NCBI GenBank assembly: GCA_913057235.1
Contig: CAJXNI010000014.1
Span: 20,427-84,426, forward strand
Origin: an uncultured Bacteroidota bacterium
GTDB lineage: Bacteria > Bacteroidota > Bacteroidia > Flavobacteriales > Schleiferiaceae
Reading direction: 5' to 3'
DNA length: 64,000 nucleotides
The notes under the pieces are model-generated. The model was given only the letters and a program-made list of their open reading frames with translations. It had not been told where the DNA came from and searched no databases. Positions within the stretch are counted from its first letter, which is position 1. Each line of letters begins with the position of its first letter. The position numbers were made by a program, and so were the translations under genes. Positions 1 through 8,428 of the stretch are shown here, in pieces.

Positions 1-557
1 CCATCCCACGAAAGTGGTCCAAAATACCCGCTCTTTTGAAATTTACCGCTAATGGTGATACCAGGATTTATTATGGGTAATACCGATGCAAAGTTTTGAC
101 TGACGTTGGTAACAATTCCTACCACCCCATTAGGGCCAGCTACTCCCATATTGGGTTTTATGCCGCTTTTCCGGCCTTTATCAAGCGTGAGATAGTTGTT
201 GTATTTAGCATAGGTACCGCTAATTACCCGGGCACTTACGGTGGTGTAGCGTATTTGGTGAACACTGTCTTGTATGGTGTCGGCACCGTAAGACTGAAAA
301 ACTCTGCTTTGATCCAGTAGATTTCTTAGCCGTACATTCTCACGCACTAAATTTTCGTTCTCAACCTTTAAGTTTAGGTAACTACTCAGATTATTGAACT
401 GTTGATTTATTTGACCACTAACCGTATTGGTAGCACTTAAAAAGGTAGCTCTTTGAAAACTCCTTTGATTTAAAATGAGGCTAAACGCAATTATTTCTAA
501 TATCAGGAAAAGCAGAAAAATTCTTGCTCTTTTTAGAATTAGAAGAATGATGCGCAT
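1..557 (-). CDS. mreC: Rod shape-determining protein MreC, 3' end outside window
   Basis: Inner-membrane scaffold that links the MreB filament to the peptidoglycan elongation machinery. The frame opens at ATG 555-557 (start MRIILL) and stays open to the window edge, giving 185 codons of N-terminal sequence. The first ~30 residues form one hydrophobic membrane segment, followed by a heptad-like coiled coil rich in N, L and E (about 60-85) and then the start of the beta domain, where VSARVISG and GVAGPNGVVGIVTNV are typical MreC strings. It lies 7 nt downstream of mreB on the same strand, as in most rod-shaped bacteria. The C-terminal part is not visible. Confidence 0.9.
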   Translation of the reverse strand, partial: MRIILLILKRARIFLLFLILEIIAFSLILNQRSFQRATFLSATNTVSGQINQQFNNLSSYLNLKVENENLVRENVRLRNLLDQSRVFQSYGADTIQDSVHQIRYTTVSARVISGTYAKYNNYLTLDKGRKSGIKPNMGVAGPNGVVGIVTNVSQNFASVLPIINPGITISGKFQKSGYFGPLSWD

Positions 558-564
558 AGAGGTC

Positions 565-1590
565 TTAACTCATCAGGAAATTGAACTTTCCTACATTCTT
601 TAGTGCTATGCCAGTACCCCTGACTACGGCTCTCAAGGGGTCTTCTGCCACATAAACTGGTAAATCGGTTTTTTGAGAGATACGTTTATCCAAACCGCGC
701 AGCATAGAACCGCCCCCGGCCATGTAAATACCGCTGTTGTAAATATCTGCGGCCAGCTCTGGGGGAGTCATTGAAAGAGCTTCCATAATGGCATCTTCAA
801 TGCGGATGATAGATTTGTCCAAGGCTTTGGCAATTTCTTTGAAGGTAATAACCAGTTGCTTAGGCTTACCGCTGATAAGGTCTCGGCCTTGTACCGCCAT
901 TTCATTGGGTGGGTTTTCCAAATTATCCAGCGCAGAACCACACTGAATTTTTATTTCTTCAGCGGTACGCTCACCAATGTAGAGGTTATGCTGGGTGCGC
1001 ATGTAGTAGGCAATATCATTGGTAAACACATCACCTGCTACTTTTATGGATTTATCGGCTACAATGCCTCCCAGGGCCAGAACGGCTATTTCGGTTGTAC
1101 CCCCACCAATATCAATAATCATATTTCCCTTAGGCTCTTCAACATCTACCCCGGTACCAATTGCGGCCGCCATAGGTTCATGAATGAGATAAACTTCACG
1201 GGCTCCAGCGTGCTGTGCAGAATCTTTCACCGCTCTTTTTTCTACTTCGGTAATGCCTGAGGGGATGCAGATGACCATGCGCAGAGCAGGTGGGACCACT
1301 CGGTTTTTTAGGGCGGGAATGCTTTTAATCATCTCTCTGATCATGGCTTCTGAGGCCTCAAAATCAGCAATTACCCCGTCTTTTAGTGGACGTATAGTCT
1401 TAATGTTCTCGTGGGTTTTGCCGTGCATTTGGCGCGCTTGCTGGCCTACCGCAATAATTTTATTGGTACTACGGTCTTTAGCCACAATAGAGGGCGCATC
1501 AACCACCACTTTATCTTTATGAATGATTAGGGTGTTAGCAGTACCCAGGTCAATGGCTATGTCTTCTCTAAATAAATCAAATATCCCCAT
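565..1590 (-). CDS. mreB: Rod shape-determining protein MreB
   Basis: Bacterial actin homologue that forms membrane-associated filaments and directs lateral cell wall synthesis. The 341 residues match the usual MreB length. The actin-fold nucleotide motifs are in place: phosphate-1 DLGTANT at 14-20, phosphate-2 DIGGGTTE at 160-167 and the adenosine motif AGGGSMLRG near 291. The N-terminus MGIFDLF resembles the short amphipathic or hydrophobic start that anchors MreB to the membrane. It sits 14 nt downstream of purH and just upstream of mreC, a gene order common in Bacteroidota. Confidence 0.97.
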   Translation of the reverse strand: MGIFDLFREDIAIDLGTANTLIIHKDKVVVDAPSIVAKDRSTNKIIAVGQQARQMHGKTHENIKTIRPLKDGVIADFEASEAMIREMIKSIPALKNRVVPPALRMVICIPSGITEVEKRAVKDSAQHAGAREVYLIHEPMAAAIGTGVDVEEPKGNMIIDIGGGTTEIAVLALGGIVADKSIKVAGDVFTNDIAYYMRTQHNLYIGERTAEEIKIQCGSALDNLENPPNEMAVQGRDLISGKPKQLVITFKEIAKALDKSIIRIEDAIMEALSMTPPELAADIYNSGIYMAGGGSMLRGLDKRISQKTDLPVYVAEDPLRAVVRGTGIALKNVGKFNFLMS

Positions 1591-1604
1591 TTGGTGCGGG
1601 TTGC

Positions 1605-3110
1605 TTAATGTTTAAAATGTCTGGTTCCAGTAAATACCATGGCCATATTTTGGTTGTTGCAGTAATCAATGCTGAGTTGATCTTTTATGGAGCCTCCGGG
1701 CTGAATTACTGCACCAATAGCTTCTTCATGGGCTATTTCTACACAATCTGGAAAGGGGAAGAAAGCATCTGAAGCCATCACCGCGTCTTTTAAATCAAAA
1801 CTAAAAGCCTTAGCTTTAGTAATAGCCTGTTTAAGAGCGTCTACGCGCGATGTTTGTCCTGTTCCCCCGGCCAGCAATTGTTTGTTTTTGGCTAATATAA
1901 TAGTATTACTTTTTGTGTGCTTACAAATTTTGGAAGCAAAAATCAAATCCTCCAATTCTTGCGCATTAGGTGTTCTTTTTGTTTTTACTTCCAGCCTGTC
2001 AGCTTCATCGGTTTTAAAATCACGCTCTTGGGCTAAAATGCCGTTTAAAAGTGTGCGATACTGCATTTTGGGCGGATCAAAATCTTTGAGAATAAGAATG
2101 ATCCGGTTTTTCTTTTGTTTCAGTACTTCCAAAGCCTCCTGTGCATAACTGGGCGCAATTATAATTTCAAAGAAAATTTTGTGCATTTCTCGTGCAGTGG
2201 CCAAGTCAATTTCACGATTACTAATTAGCACACCCCCAAAGGCGGAAACGGGGTCTCCCGCTAGCGCATCATTCCAAGCTTTGGTCAGATTTTCGCGCGA
2301 AGCTAAGCCACAGGCATTGTTGTGCTTTAAAACGGCTACGGTGGTTTCCTCAAATTCTTGAATGAGGTTTACGGCTGCATCAGCATCTAAGAGGTTATTG
2401 TAAGAGAGTTCCTTGCCGTGTAGCTGCTCAAAAACGTCTTGTAAATTTCCGTAAAAGCTTCCTTTTTGGTGCGGGTTTTCACCGTATCTAAGGGTGTTTT
2501 CTCCTCCCAGGCTCAGGGCCGAGGACCTTCCGGTCAAATATTGGTTTATGGCGATATCGTAATGGGCAGAAATTTGGAAAGCTTCCCCCGCAAATATTTT
2601 TCGGTCTTCTTCAGAAGGTGCACCCTTTTCTAAAATGGCAATGGCCGGCTGGTATAGTTTACGGCTGGGTATAATCCAGCAATCTTGATAGTTTTTAGCT
2701 GCCGCTCTAATGAGGGAGATGCCTCCAATATCAATTTTTTCAATAATCTCAGTATGGGTGCCGCCTCCTTTTACAGTTTCTGAAAAAGGGTAGAGGTCTA
2801 CTACCACCACAGCTATATTGGGAATTTCAAATTCTGCCACTTGGGCTTGATCTTCTGCTTCCTTTCTACGGGCTAAAATGCCTCCAAAAACCTTGGGGTG
2901 TAAGGTTTTAACCCGGCCACCTAAAATACTGGGATAGGAGGTGAGGTCTTCAACAGCCTCTACTGTGAATCCTGCTTCTTCCAAATGCTGGCGAGTACCT
3001 CCGGTAGATAATAGACCGAAGCCTCGGTTTACCAGAGCCTGAGCTAAATCAGTGAGTCCATCTTTATGAAACACAGAAAGTAACGCGTAGGACTTGGATT
3101 GTAAAGACAT
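1605..3110 (-). CDS. purH: Bifunctional AICAR formyltransferase / IMP cyclohydrolase
   Basis: Carries out the last two steps of de novo purine synthesis: formylation of AICAR by 10-formyl-THF, then ring closure to IMP. The N-terminal MGS-like cyclohydrolase domain (about 1-140) contains LLSTGGTRQHL and the signature around KTLHPKVFGGILARR. The formyltransferase domain follows, with the catalytic KHNNACG segment near residue 262; most homologues read KHxNPCG, so the Pro is Ala here. The C-terminal FFPFPDCVE and VIQPGGSIKD strings are typical. Length (501 aa) is normal. The gene leads the mreB-mreC run, and a TAnnTTTG box lies 17 nt before the start. Confidence 0.97.
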   Translation of the reverse strand: MSLQSKSYALLSVFHKDGLTDLAQALVNRGFGLLSTGGTRQHLEEAGFTVEAVEDLTSYPSILGGRVKTLHPKVFGGILARRKEAEDQAQVAEFEIPNIAVVVVDLYPFSETVKGGGTHTEIIEKIDIGGISLIRAAAKNYQDCWIIPSRKLYQPAIAILEKGAPSEEDRKIFAGEAFQISAHYDIAINQYLTGRSSALSLGGENTLRYGENPHQKGSFYGNLQDVFEQLHGKELSYNNLLDADAAVNLIQEFEETTVAVLKHNNACGLASRENLTKAWNDALAGDPVSAFGGVLISNREIDLATAREMHKIFFEIIIAPSYAQEALEVLKQKKNRIILILKDFDPPKMQYRTLLNGILAQERDFKTDEADRLEVKTKRTPNAQELEDLIFASKICKHTKSNTIILAKNKQLLAGGTGQTSRVDALKQAITKAKAFSFDLKDAVMASDAFFPFPDCVEIAHEEAIGAVIQPGGSIKDQLSIDYCNNQNMAMVFTGTRHFKH

Positions 3111-3127
3111 GCTAAAATTTTAGTTGA

Positions 3128-3135
3128 CAAAATTA
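3128..3135 (-). promoter_or_regulatory. Putative -7 box of purH-mreB-mreC
   Basis: Read on the minus strand this is TAATTTTG, an exact match to the Bacteroidota -7 consensus TAnnTTTG. It ends 17 nt before the purH ATG. I see no clear TTG -33 element at the usual 17-23 nt spacing. The divergent gene at 3212 starts about 75 bp away on the other side. Confidence 0.4.
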
Positions 3136-3211
3136 GCCATTTTAATAGCTCCCCTGCCTGTTTTGCCCTTTCTTTTTCAACTATCTTAGCCAAAATTTCC
3201 ACAAGTTATTC

Positions 3212-4462
3212 ATGATTTTTTTCAGAATACTAACTGAGAGTTTCCACTTTGCAATTCATGCTTTGGTGGTTAATAAATTACGTACCCTGCTCTCTTTATT
3301 GGGCGTTACCATTGGCATACTTACTATGGTTTCTGTATTTACCGTTTTTGATTCGCTAGAGAATAGCATCCGCGGAAGCGTGCAGGAATTAGGCAGCAGT
3401 GTAATTTACGTTCAAAAATGGCCTTGGGGCGGAGGTGAAGATGGCAGCTATCCTTGGTGGAAATACTACCAAAGGCCAGAGCCGGTGCCCCGCGAAATGG
3501 AAATGTTGCGAAAAAAATTAGATAAAGCCGAAAATTTAGCCTTCACTTTTAATCTAAATCAGACGGTAAAATTTAAGCGGAATTCAGTAGAGAACGTTAC
3601 CGTAAACTGCGTTTCAAACGGCTATTTTAAGATCACTGAGTATGACTTGGACCAAGGCCGGCTTTTTAGTGAAACCGAATATAGATCTGGCGTTCCCGTG
3701 ATTGTGCTGGGGTTTGATGTGGCCGAAGGACTTTTTCCGGCCGGCAGGGCTCTGGGCAAAGAGGTAAGTATTTTTGGCAGGCGCTTGCGTGTAATTGGGG
3801 TGATTTCAAAGCAGGGCCAGAGTTTGGTGGGTGAAAATGCGGATGTTTCCGCCTTTGTGCCCGTGAATTTTGTGGGGCGTTTAATGAGCTTGCGCAATCA
3901 GAATAATGCAGCCATTATGGTTAAAGCAGCCCGTGAAGAAGATATTCCCGCTTTGCGCGATGAGCTCACCGGAGCCTTAAGAGGCATTAGGCGTATTAAG
4001 CCCCGTGATGAAAATGATTTTGCCTTGAACGAGGTTTCTGTAATTTCAGAGGGTTTAGATGCCATGTTTTCGGTAATTGGTATTGCGGGTTCAGTAATTG
4101 CAGGGTTTAGCATTTTGGTGGGCGGCTTTGGCATAGCCAATATAATGTTTGTGAGCGTGAAAGAGCGTACCAATCAAATAGGCATTCAAAAAAGCTTAGG
4201 GGCTAAAAAACATTTCATTTTAACGCAATTTTTAGCGGAGTCTGTTTTTTTGTGCCTTATTGGAGGGGCCATAGGCATTGCCATAGTAGCCTTGCTGATA
4301 CCACCGTTAAGCAGCTCATGGGATTTTGAGGTAAACCTTACGTTTTTGAATGTGATCAGGGGTTTACTTATTTCAGCTATTATTGGAGTAGTCTCTGGCT
4401 TTATTCCTGCCTACCAGGCCTCGCGCTTAGATCCAGTGGAGGCTATACGACAAGGTGGTTAA
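3212..4462 (+). CDS. ABC transporter permease, MacB/FtsX type
   Basis: Membrane subunit of a MacB-like or LolC-like ABC exporter, which usually couples cytoplasmic ATP hydrolysis to movement of a periplasmic substrate. The 416 residues show the family layout: one N-terminal membrane helix (about 18-42, LVVNKLRTLLSLLGVTIGIL), a large periplasmic MacB-core domain, then three C-terminal helices in an FtsX domain (about 275-305, 335-365, 380-405). The segment VKERTNQIGIQKSLGAKK is the conserved cytoplasmic coupling loop, and EAIRQG at the end is a family hallmark. No ATPase or adaptor gene is adjacent, so its partner must be elsewhere. The 3' end overlaps the convergent neighbour by 4 bp. Confidence 0.9.
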   Translation: MIFFRILTESFHFAIHALVVNKLRTLLSLLGVTIGILTMVSVFTVFDSLENSIRGSVQELGSSVIYVQKWPWGGGEDGSYPWWKYYQRPEPVPREMEMLRKKLDKAENLAFTFNLNQTVKFKRNSVENVTVNCVSNGYFKITEYDLDQGRLFSETEYRSGVPVIVLGFDVAEGLFPAGRALGKEVSIFGRRLRVIGVISKQGQSLVGENADVSAFVPVNFVGRLMSLRNQNNAAIMVKAAREEDIPALRDELTGALRGIRRIKPRDENDFALNEVSVISEGLDAMFSVIGIAGSVIAGFSILVGGFGIANIMFVSVKERTNQIGIQKSLGAKKHFILTQFLAESVFLCLIGGAIGIAIVALLIPPLSSSWDFEVNLTFLNVIRGLLISAIIGVVSGFIPAYQASRLDPVEAIRQGG

Positions 4463-4950
4463 CCCGCCACTTGCTTCTGAAATAGTTCCAAAGCCTCACC
4501 ATATTGGAGCGCCAAAATTTGGGTAAGATCTCGCAGTAAAAGTTCGTCTTCTTGATTGAAAGCCTTAGGCTGGTTGCTATCTACGTCTATTTGTCCAATA
4601 AGCTCTGAGTTTAAGTACAGGGGCACCACCAGCTCAGATTGGGTGTTAAGGCTGCAAGCAATGTAATTTTCTTGCGTGTTGACGTCATCTACTAGAAAGG
4701 ACTCTCCACTTTCGGCAACCTGTCCGCAAATACCTTTACCAAATGGAATAATGGTATGCTCAGTGGGCTCTCCGGCAAAAGGACCTAGGTGCAATTTTTG
4801 ACGCTCTTTATTCATAAAATAAAAACCTACCCAATGGTAATATTCAATGTTCACCAAAAGCGTTTGGCAAATTTGGGAAAGTGCGTTATCAACATTTTTC
4901 TCGGTTTCAAAAATATCGCGTAAAGCAAGTTGGGTTTCTCTAAAATTCAT
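4459..4950 (-). CDS. GAF-domain protein, free methionine-(R)-sulfoxide reductase family
   Basis: Single GAF domain of the fRMsr (YebR) family, which reduces free Met-R-sulfoxide. The family order is clear: HWVGFYF, LGPFAGEP, the FGKGICGQVA loop, VDDVNTQENYIACS and the SELVVPL and IGQIDVDS strands. Two of the three family cysteines are present (in GICG and in IACS). The first one, normally ahead of the GKGxCG loop, is absent (TEHTII there), so the redox relay may differ or the activity may be lost. I chose ATG 4948-4950 (MNFRETQ), which overlaps the upstream kinase gene by 11 nt; an in-frame start at 4977 is possible but lies deeper in that gene. Confidence 0.85.
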   Translation of the reverse strand: MNFRETQLALRDIFETEKNVDNALSQICQTLLVNIEYYHWVGFYFMNKERQKLHLGPFAGEPTEHTIIPFGKGICGQVAESGESFLVDDVNTQENYIACSLNTQSELVVPLYLNSELIGQIDVDSNQPKAFNQEDELLLRDLTQILALQYGEALELFQKQVAG

Positions 4951-5314
4951 AGTAGAATGAAATAATTTTTGGTGCAAAAATTAATAAGCCAATTAAGGCG
5001 GAAATTAAACTTACTATTAGAACCGCTCCGGCTGCGGTATCTTTGGCTTTTTGGGCTAATAAATGAAATTTTGGCGAAGCTAGATCTACTAAATATTCAA
5101 GGGCTGAGTTTAAAGCCTCAAGACTTAATACCAACCCTGTACAGATTAATATCGTTAACCATTCATAGTAGGAAAGGGAAAAGAGAACCCCTAATAGCAA
5201 TACCAGAGCTGCCGTGCACAGCATAATTTTGGCATGAGCCCCATCTGATATAAAATACTTTAGGCCTCTTATTGCATAATAAAACGCTTGCTTTCTTTTC
5301 TTTAAATAAGACAC
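4940..5314 (-). CDS. dgkA: Diacylglycerol/undecaprenol kinase family protein
   Basis: Small integral membrane kinase that phosphorylates diacylglycerol or undecaprenol with ATP, feeding lipid recycling. The 124 residues hold three hydrophobic segments (about 31-50, 53-68, 96-118). The family signatures EALNSALE (66-73) and KDTAAGAV (91-98) contain the catalytic Glu and metal-binding residues. It is first in a two-gene run with the GAF protein. Whether the substrate is diacylglycerol or undecaprenol cannot be decided from sequence. Confidence 0.92.
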   Translation of the reverse strand: MSYLKKRKQAFYYAIRGLKYFISDGAHAKIMLCTAALVLLLGVLFSLSYYEWLTILICTGLVLSLEALNSALEYLVDLASPKFHLLAQKAKDTAAGAVLIVSLISALIGLLIFAPKIISFYYEF

Positions 5315-5454
5315 TCGATTAAAGTTTACATTAATTCGTAAATAATAAAGATACTCGATTTGTAATTTTTACGCCTGTTTATTGAATACCTCAGCGCAAG
5401 GTTGCTAACAAAATCCTATATTGCGAGCCAATTTATAACTAAACGTCCAACATA

Positions 5455-8415
5455 ATGAAGAAGAGCTTTTTTAAACTCTGCGTATTATTAGTCTTAGCGC
5501 TCTTTATATTACCTCTAAAGGCTCAGGTAGCCGTTGGGGACATTGACTTGCAACAAGTTAGTAATAATGTAAGCAATCCTACCGGTATTTGTCAATGCGA
5601 TACCATACGAGTACGTTATGAGCTCAAGGCAAGTTCCAATTTTTCTTCCACTTCTGAATTTGTTTATCAATTCGCTAATCCCATTAACGCTTGGTCGAGC
5701 GCTACAGAGTTGAATTTATTGGCGCTGTATACGGATATCAGTACAGTTCCACCAACAACAGCCACCAGTGTTTTAGACACATTTAGCCCTGGTTTGCTCT
5801 GGGCCGATTTGGCTGTGCCTTGCAATGCTTCTTTATTTGGTTCTAGCTTAAGAATTATAAATCGCGATGTGAATGGAAACATTACCCCAAATGGTGCTTC
5901 GGACACAGCCTTTTTTAATGTAAATAGAATTCCCACGGTAGCGCAGATTGACTCCATCGCATTAATTCAAAATATGATGCGGCTTGATACTTTTGACAAT
6001 CCGTACACCACCAGTACTAAAGACGTGGGGTTTTGCCCTAGAGGAGACTCTATATTTTTGCGAGTTCAAAATGACGGCAATTCCTATCAATGGTGGAATG
6101 GATCCAATCCTATACTTGGTGCCACAGATGATTCTATTATCGTGGGGCAATCGGGATTGTATTACTGTGAAGTGATTGACGGGCCCTGTTCTATATTTTC
6201 AGATACAGTAGTGGTAGCTGCTTTGAATACGCCTACCACTGTAACCGCTGATTTATCCTTGGCGGCAAACGCTGGAGTTTTTCGGGCCGATAATCCGGAC
6301 CCCACTGCGCCCAATCGCCTACCTTTAGACTCACTTGAACTTTGTGAAGATGGTACCGCCCTCTTGCAAGGTCCAGTAGTTCCCCCCAACACTGGGCTAA
6401 CTTTTACCTACCAGTGGGTCACCGATTCGTTTAATCCGGTTACTGCTGAGCGCGATAAGTTTGCCATAGTGGGTGCTACCGGTCAAAATCTAACTGTGGG
6501 GCCTAATAATTCCAGAAAGGGCTTTAATCAATACTGGGTAGTAGTGAACGATGGTTTTTGTACTGATACTACCTCAGATCTTAACAGTTACCGAGTGCTT
6601 ATAGACTCTATACCGCAAACCGAGGTGGTGGGAATTCCTTTCCCGGGACTGACAGGCCCCACGGTGCGCAATGAAATTTGCATGCGCGATTCCGTGCTGC
6701 TTTCAGCCGAGCCCCAGGTGCCTACACCAGGTTGGAAGTATCAGTGGCAGTGGTATGACCCCACTGCTCCGGCTGGAACTAATCCATGGAGGGCTGTAGC
6801 TGGCTCTGCCACCACCGGGTTTGATACCTTTCCAAACTTGAAGGTTGATACTAGCCTTTCAGACCCTGGACAACCCTACTTTCAAACTCCTAAACCACTA
6901 CTGCGCTACTTCCGTTTGAGAACGGCTACCCGTACGGTTTTTACCAATCAAGAGGTATGTGTTTCTTTTTCTGATAGTGTGGCTGTACGTTGGTTTCCAG
7001 ATTATAGTCTAAGTCTGGCTCCTAACCAGCCTGGTATAAATAGTATTGGTCAGGACAGTATAAACTTCTGTGAAGATGATACGGCCGAAGTTGTTGCTCC
7101 TGGCACTCCGGCCGACCTGCAGAACTTTGGCTATTTCTATTCCTATCAATGGCTTTCTGACTCACTTGATCCTAACTTGGGATCAAGAGTGCGCTACCCC
7201 TTAGCCGGTGAAACGAATCAATCATTATTGATTGATTCTACAGGAAACTACTGGGTAGTTATTGACGATGGAATTTGCCTGGATACCTCTAGTGTGTACA
7301 GAGCTTTTGTAGACACTATCCCTGAAACTACCATCTCAGAGGTTGAGTTTCCTGGAGGGAGCACTTTAACCACCCTCAATCTTTGTTTATACGATAGTGC
7401 CTTAGTTTCGGCTGCCGATACGGTGGGCGGATTATTACCCTGGAATTACCAATGGCAGCAGTTGGATCCTGTGGCTGGAACCTGGAACAATTTGGCCGAT
7501 GATACCTTGGTGACACTGCAGATAGACACAACGTACAAGCGTTTTCAAGAAGATACTGCATTCTTCCGCTTGGCTACCTCATACCAAAATCGATTTGGCA
7601 TAACAACCTGTAACTTCTTCACCGATAGTTTACAAGTAATCTTTTACGATTCACCTAATGTGACTTACATTCCGGGAGATTCTGTGGGTATTTGTCCGGG
7701 TGATAGCATTCTTTTTGTTGCTCAAGGCAACTTCACCAGTTTCAGCTGGGAGAATGGCCAAGTACTTTCTGCGTCACGCTATATTAATACACCAGGTGAA
7801 TACCCCATTGAGGCGGTAGGCGTAAATGGTTGTATAACTTTTGACACCGTAACGGTATTCCCATTAACGGTGAATGCAGCAGCGGGGCCAGACCAAACTG
7901 TGGGGTCTGGTGAAATTGTACAGTTAGAGGCCTTTGGCGGAACTTCCTACCGTTGGTTTGCCAGTGAACCACTTGAATTCTCAGACATGCTGAGTCAGCG
8001 TATCACGGTAAGCAAAACTTTAGCCCCGGGTGAAACTTCAGACACCATTACTATTTATGTAGAAGTGACCAACCAAAGAGGTTGTACGGGTCTTGATTCT
8101 TTACTGTTGATTGTTACCAGCAATATTCCAGACGGCATAAGCGATATTAGCAAGGCCTACAATATTTTCACCCCTAATGGTGACGGCCTCAATGACCTTT
8201 GGGACATCTCAGATCTTGTAAACGGAGACAATTGCGAGCTGATTATTATGAATCGCTGGGGTAGCACCGTTTACGAAGATGAAAGCTTTACCGGACAATG
8301 GACAGGGGTGGATAATGGTGGCAATGAATTGCCAGATGGCACCTATTATTACATACTGGACTGTGAAGGTGAAGTGCGTATGAAAAACGCAGTAACCATA
8401 ATCCGCAACCAATAA
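5455..8415 (+). CDS. Large secreted protein with T9SS type B (CHU/gliding-type) C-terminal domain
   Basis: A 986-aa exported surface protein. A signal peptide (KKSFFKLCVLLVLALFILPLKAQ) covers about 1-24. The middle is a string of Ig-like beta modules rich in S, T, D and V. The C-terminal ~90 residues match the gliding motility-associated type B sorting domain: FTPNGDGLNDLWDI, MNRWGSTVYE, GQWTG, LPDGTYYYILDC and a final TIIRNQ. That domain directs outer-membrane passage by the type IX system. Two alternating module types are duplicated within it (starts near residues 295, 405, 536 and 640). It lies 13 bp upstream of a PorP/SprF gene, the classic type B cargo-partner arrangement. The ligand or role is unknown; an adhesin is plausible. 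Confidence 0.9.
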   Translation: MKKSFFKLCVLLVLALFILPLKAQVAVGDIDLQQVSNNVSNPTGICQCDTIRVRYELKASSNFSSTSEFVYQFANPINAWSSATELNLLALYTDISTVPPTTATSVLDTFSPGLLWADLAVPCNASLFGSSLRIINRDVNGNITPNGASDTAFFNVNRIPTVAQIDSIALIQNMMRLDTFDNPYTTSTKDVGFCPRGDSIFLRVQNDGNSYQWWNGSNPILGATDDSIIVGQSGLYYCEVIDGPCSIFSDTVVVAALNTPTTVTADLSLAANAGVFRADNPDPTAPNRLPLDSLELCEDGTALLQGPVVPPNTGLTFTYQWVTDSFNPVTAERDKFAIVGATGQNLTVGPNNSRKGFNQYWVVVNDGFCTDTTSDLNSYRVLIDSIPQTEVVGIPFPGLTGPTVRNEICMRDSVLLSAEPQVPTPGWKYQWQWYDPTAPAGTNPWRAVAGSATTGFDTFPNLKVDTSLSDPGQPYFQTPKPLLRYFRLRTATRTVFTNQEVCVSFSDSVAVRWFPDYSLSLAPNQPGINSIGQDSINFCEDDTAEVVAPGTPADLQNFGYFYSYQWLSDSLDPNLGSRVRYPLAGETNQSLLIDSTGNYWVVIDDGICLDTSSVYRAFVDTIPETTISEVEFPGGSTLTTLNLCLYDSALVSAADTVGGLLPWNYQWQQLDPVAGTWNNLADDTLVTLQIDTTYKRFQEDTAFFRLATSYQNRFGITTCNFFTDSLQVIFYDSPNVTYIPGDSVGICPGDSILFVAQGNFTSFSWENGQVLSASRYINTPGEYPIEAVGVNGCITFDTVTVFPLTVNAAAGPDQTVGSGEIVQLEAFGGTSYRWFASEPLEFSDMLSQRITVSKTLAPGETSDTITIYVEVTNQRGCTGLDSLLLIVTSNIPDGISDISKAYNIFTPNGDGLNDLWDISDLVNGDNCELIIMNRWGSTVYEDESFTGQWTGVDNGGNELPDGTYYYILDCEGEVRMKNAVTIIRNQ

Positions 8416-8428
8416 TTTTACCAAAGCC

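Noticed and set aside
856..1522. Plus-strand reading frames inside mreB
   Set aside because: They are antisense shadows of a gene with complete actin-fold motifs; they show no signal or domain of their own.
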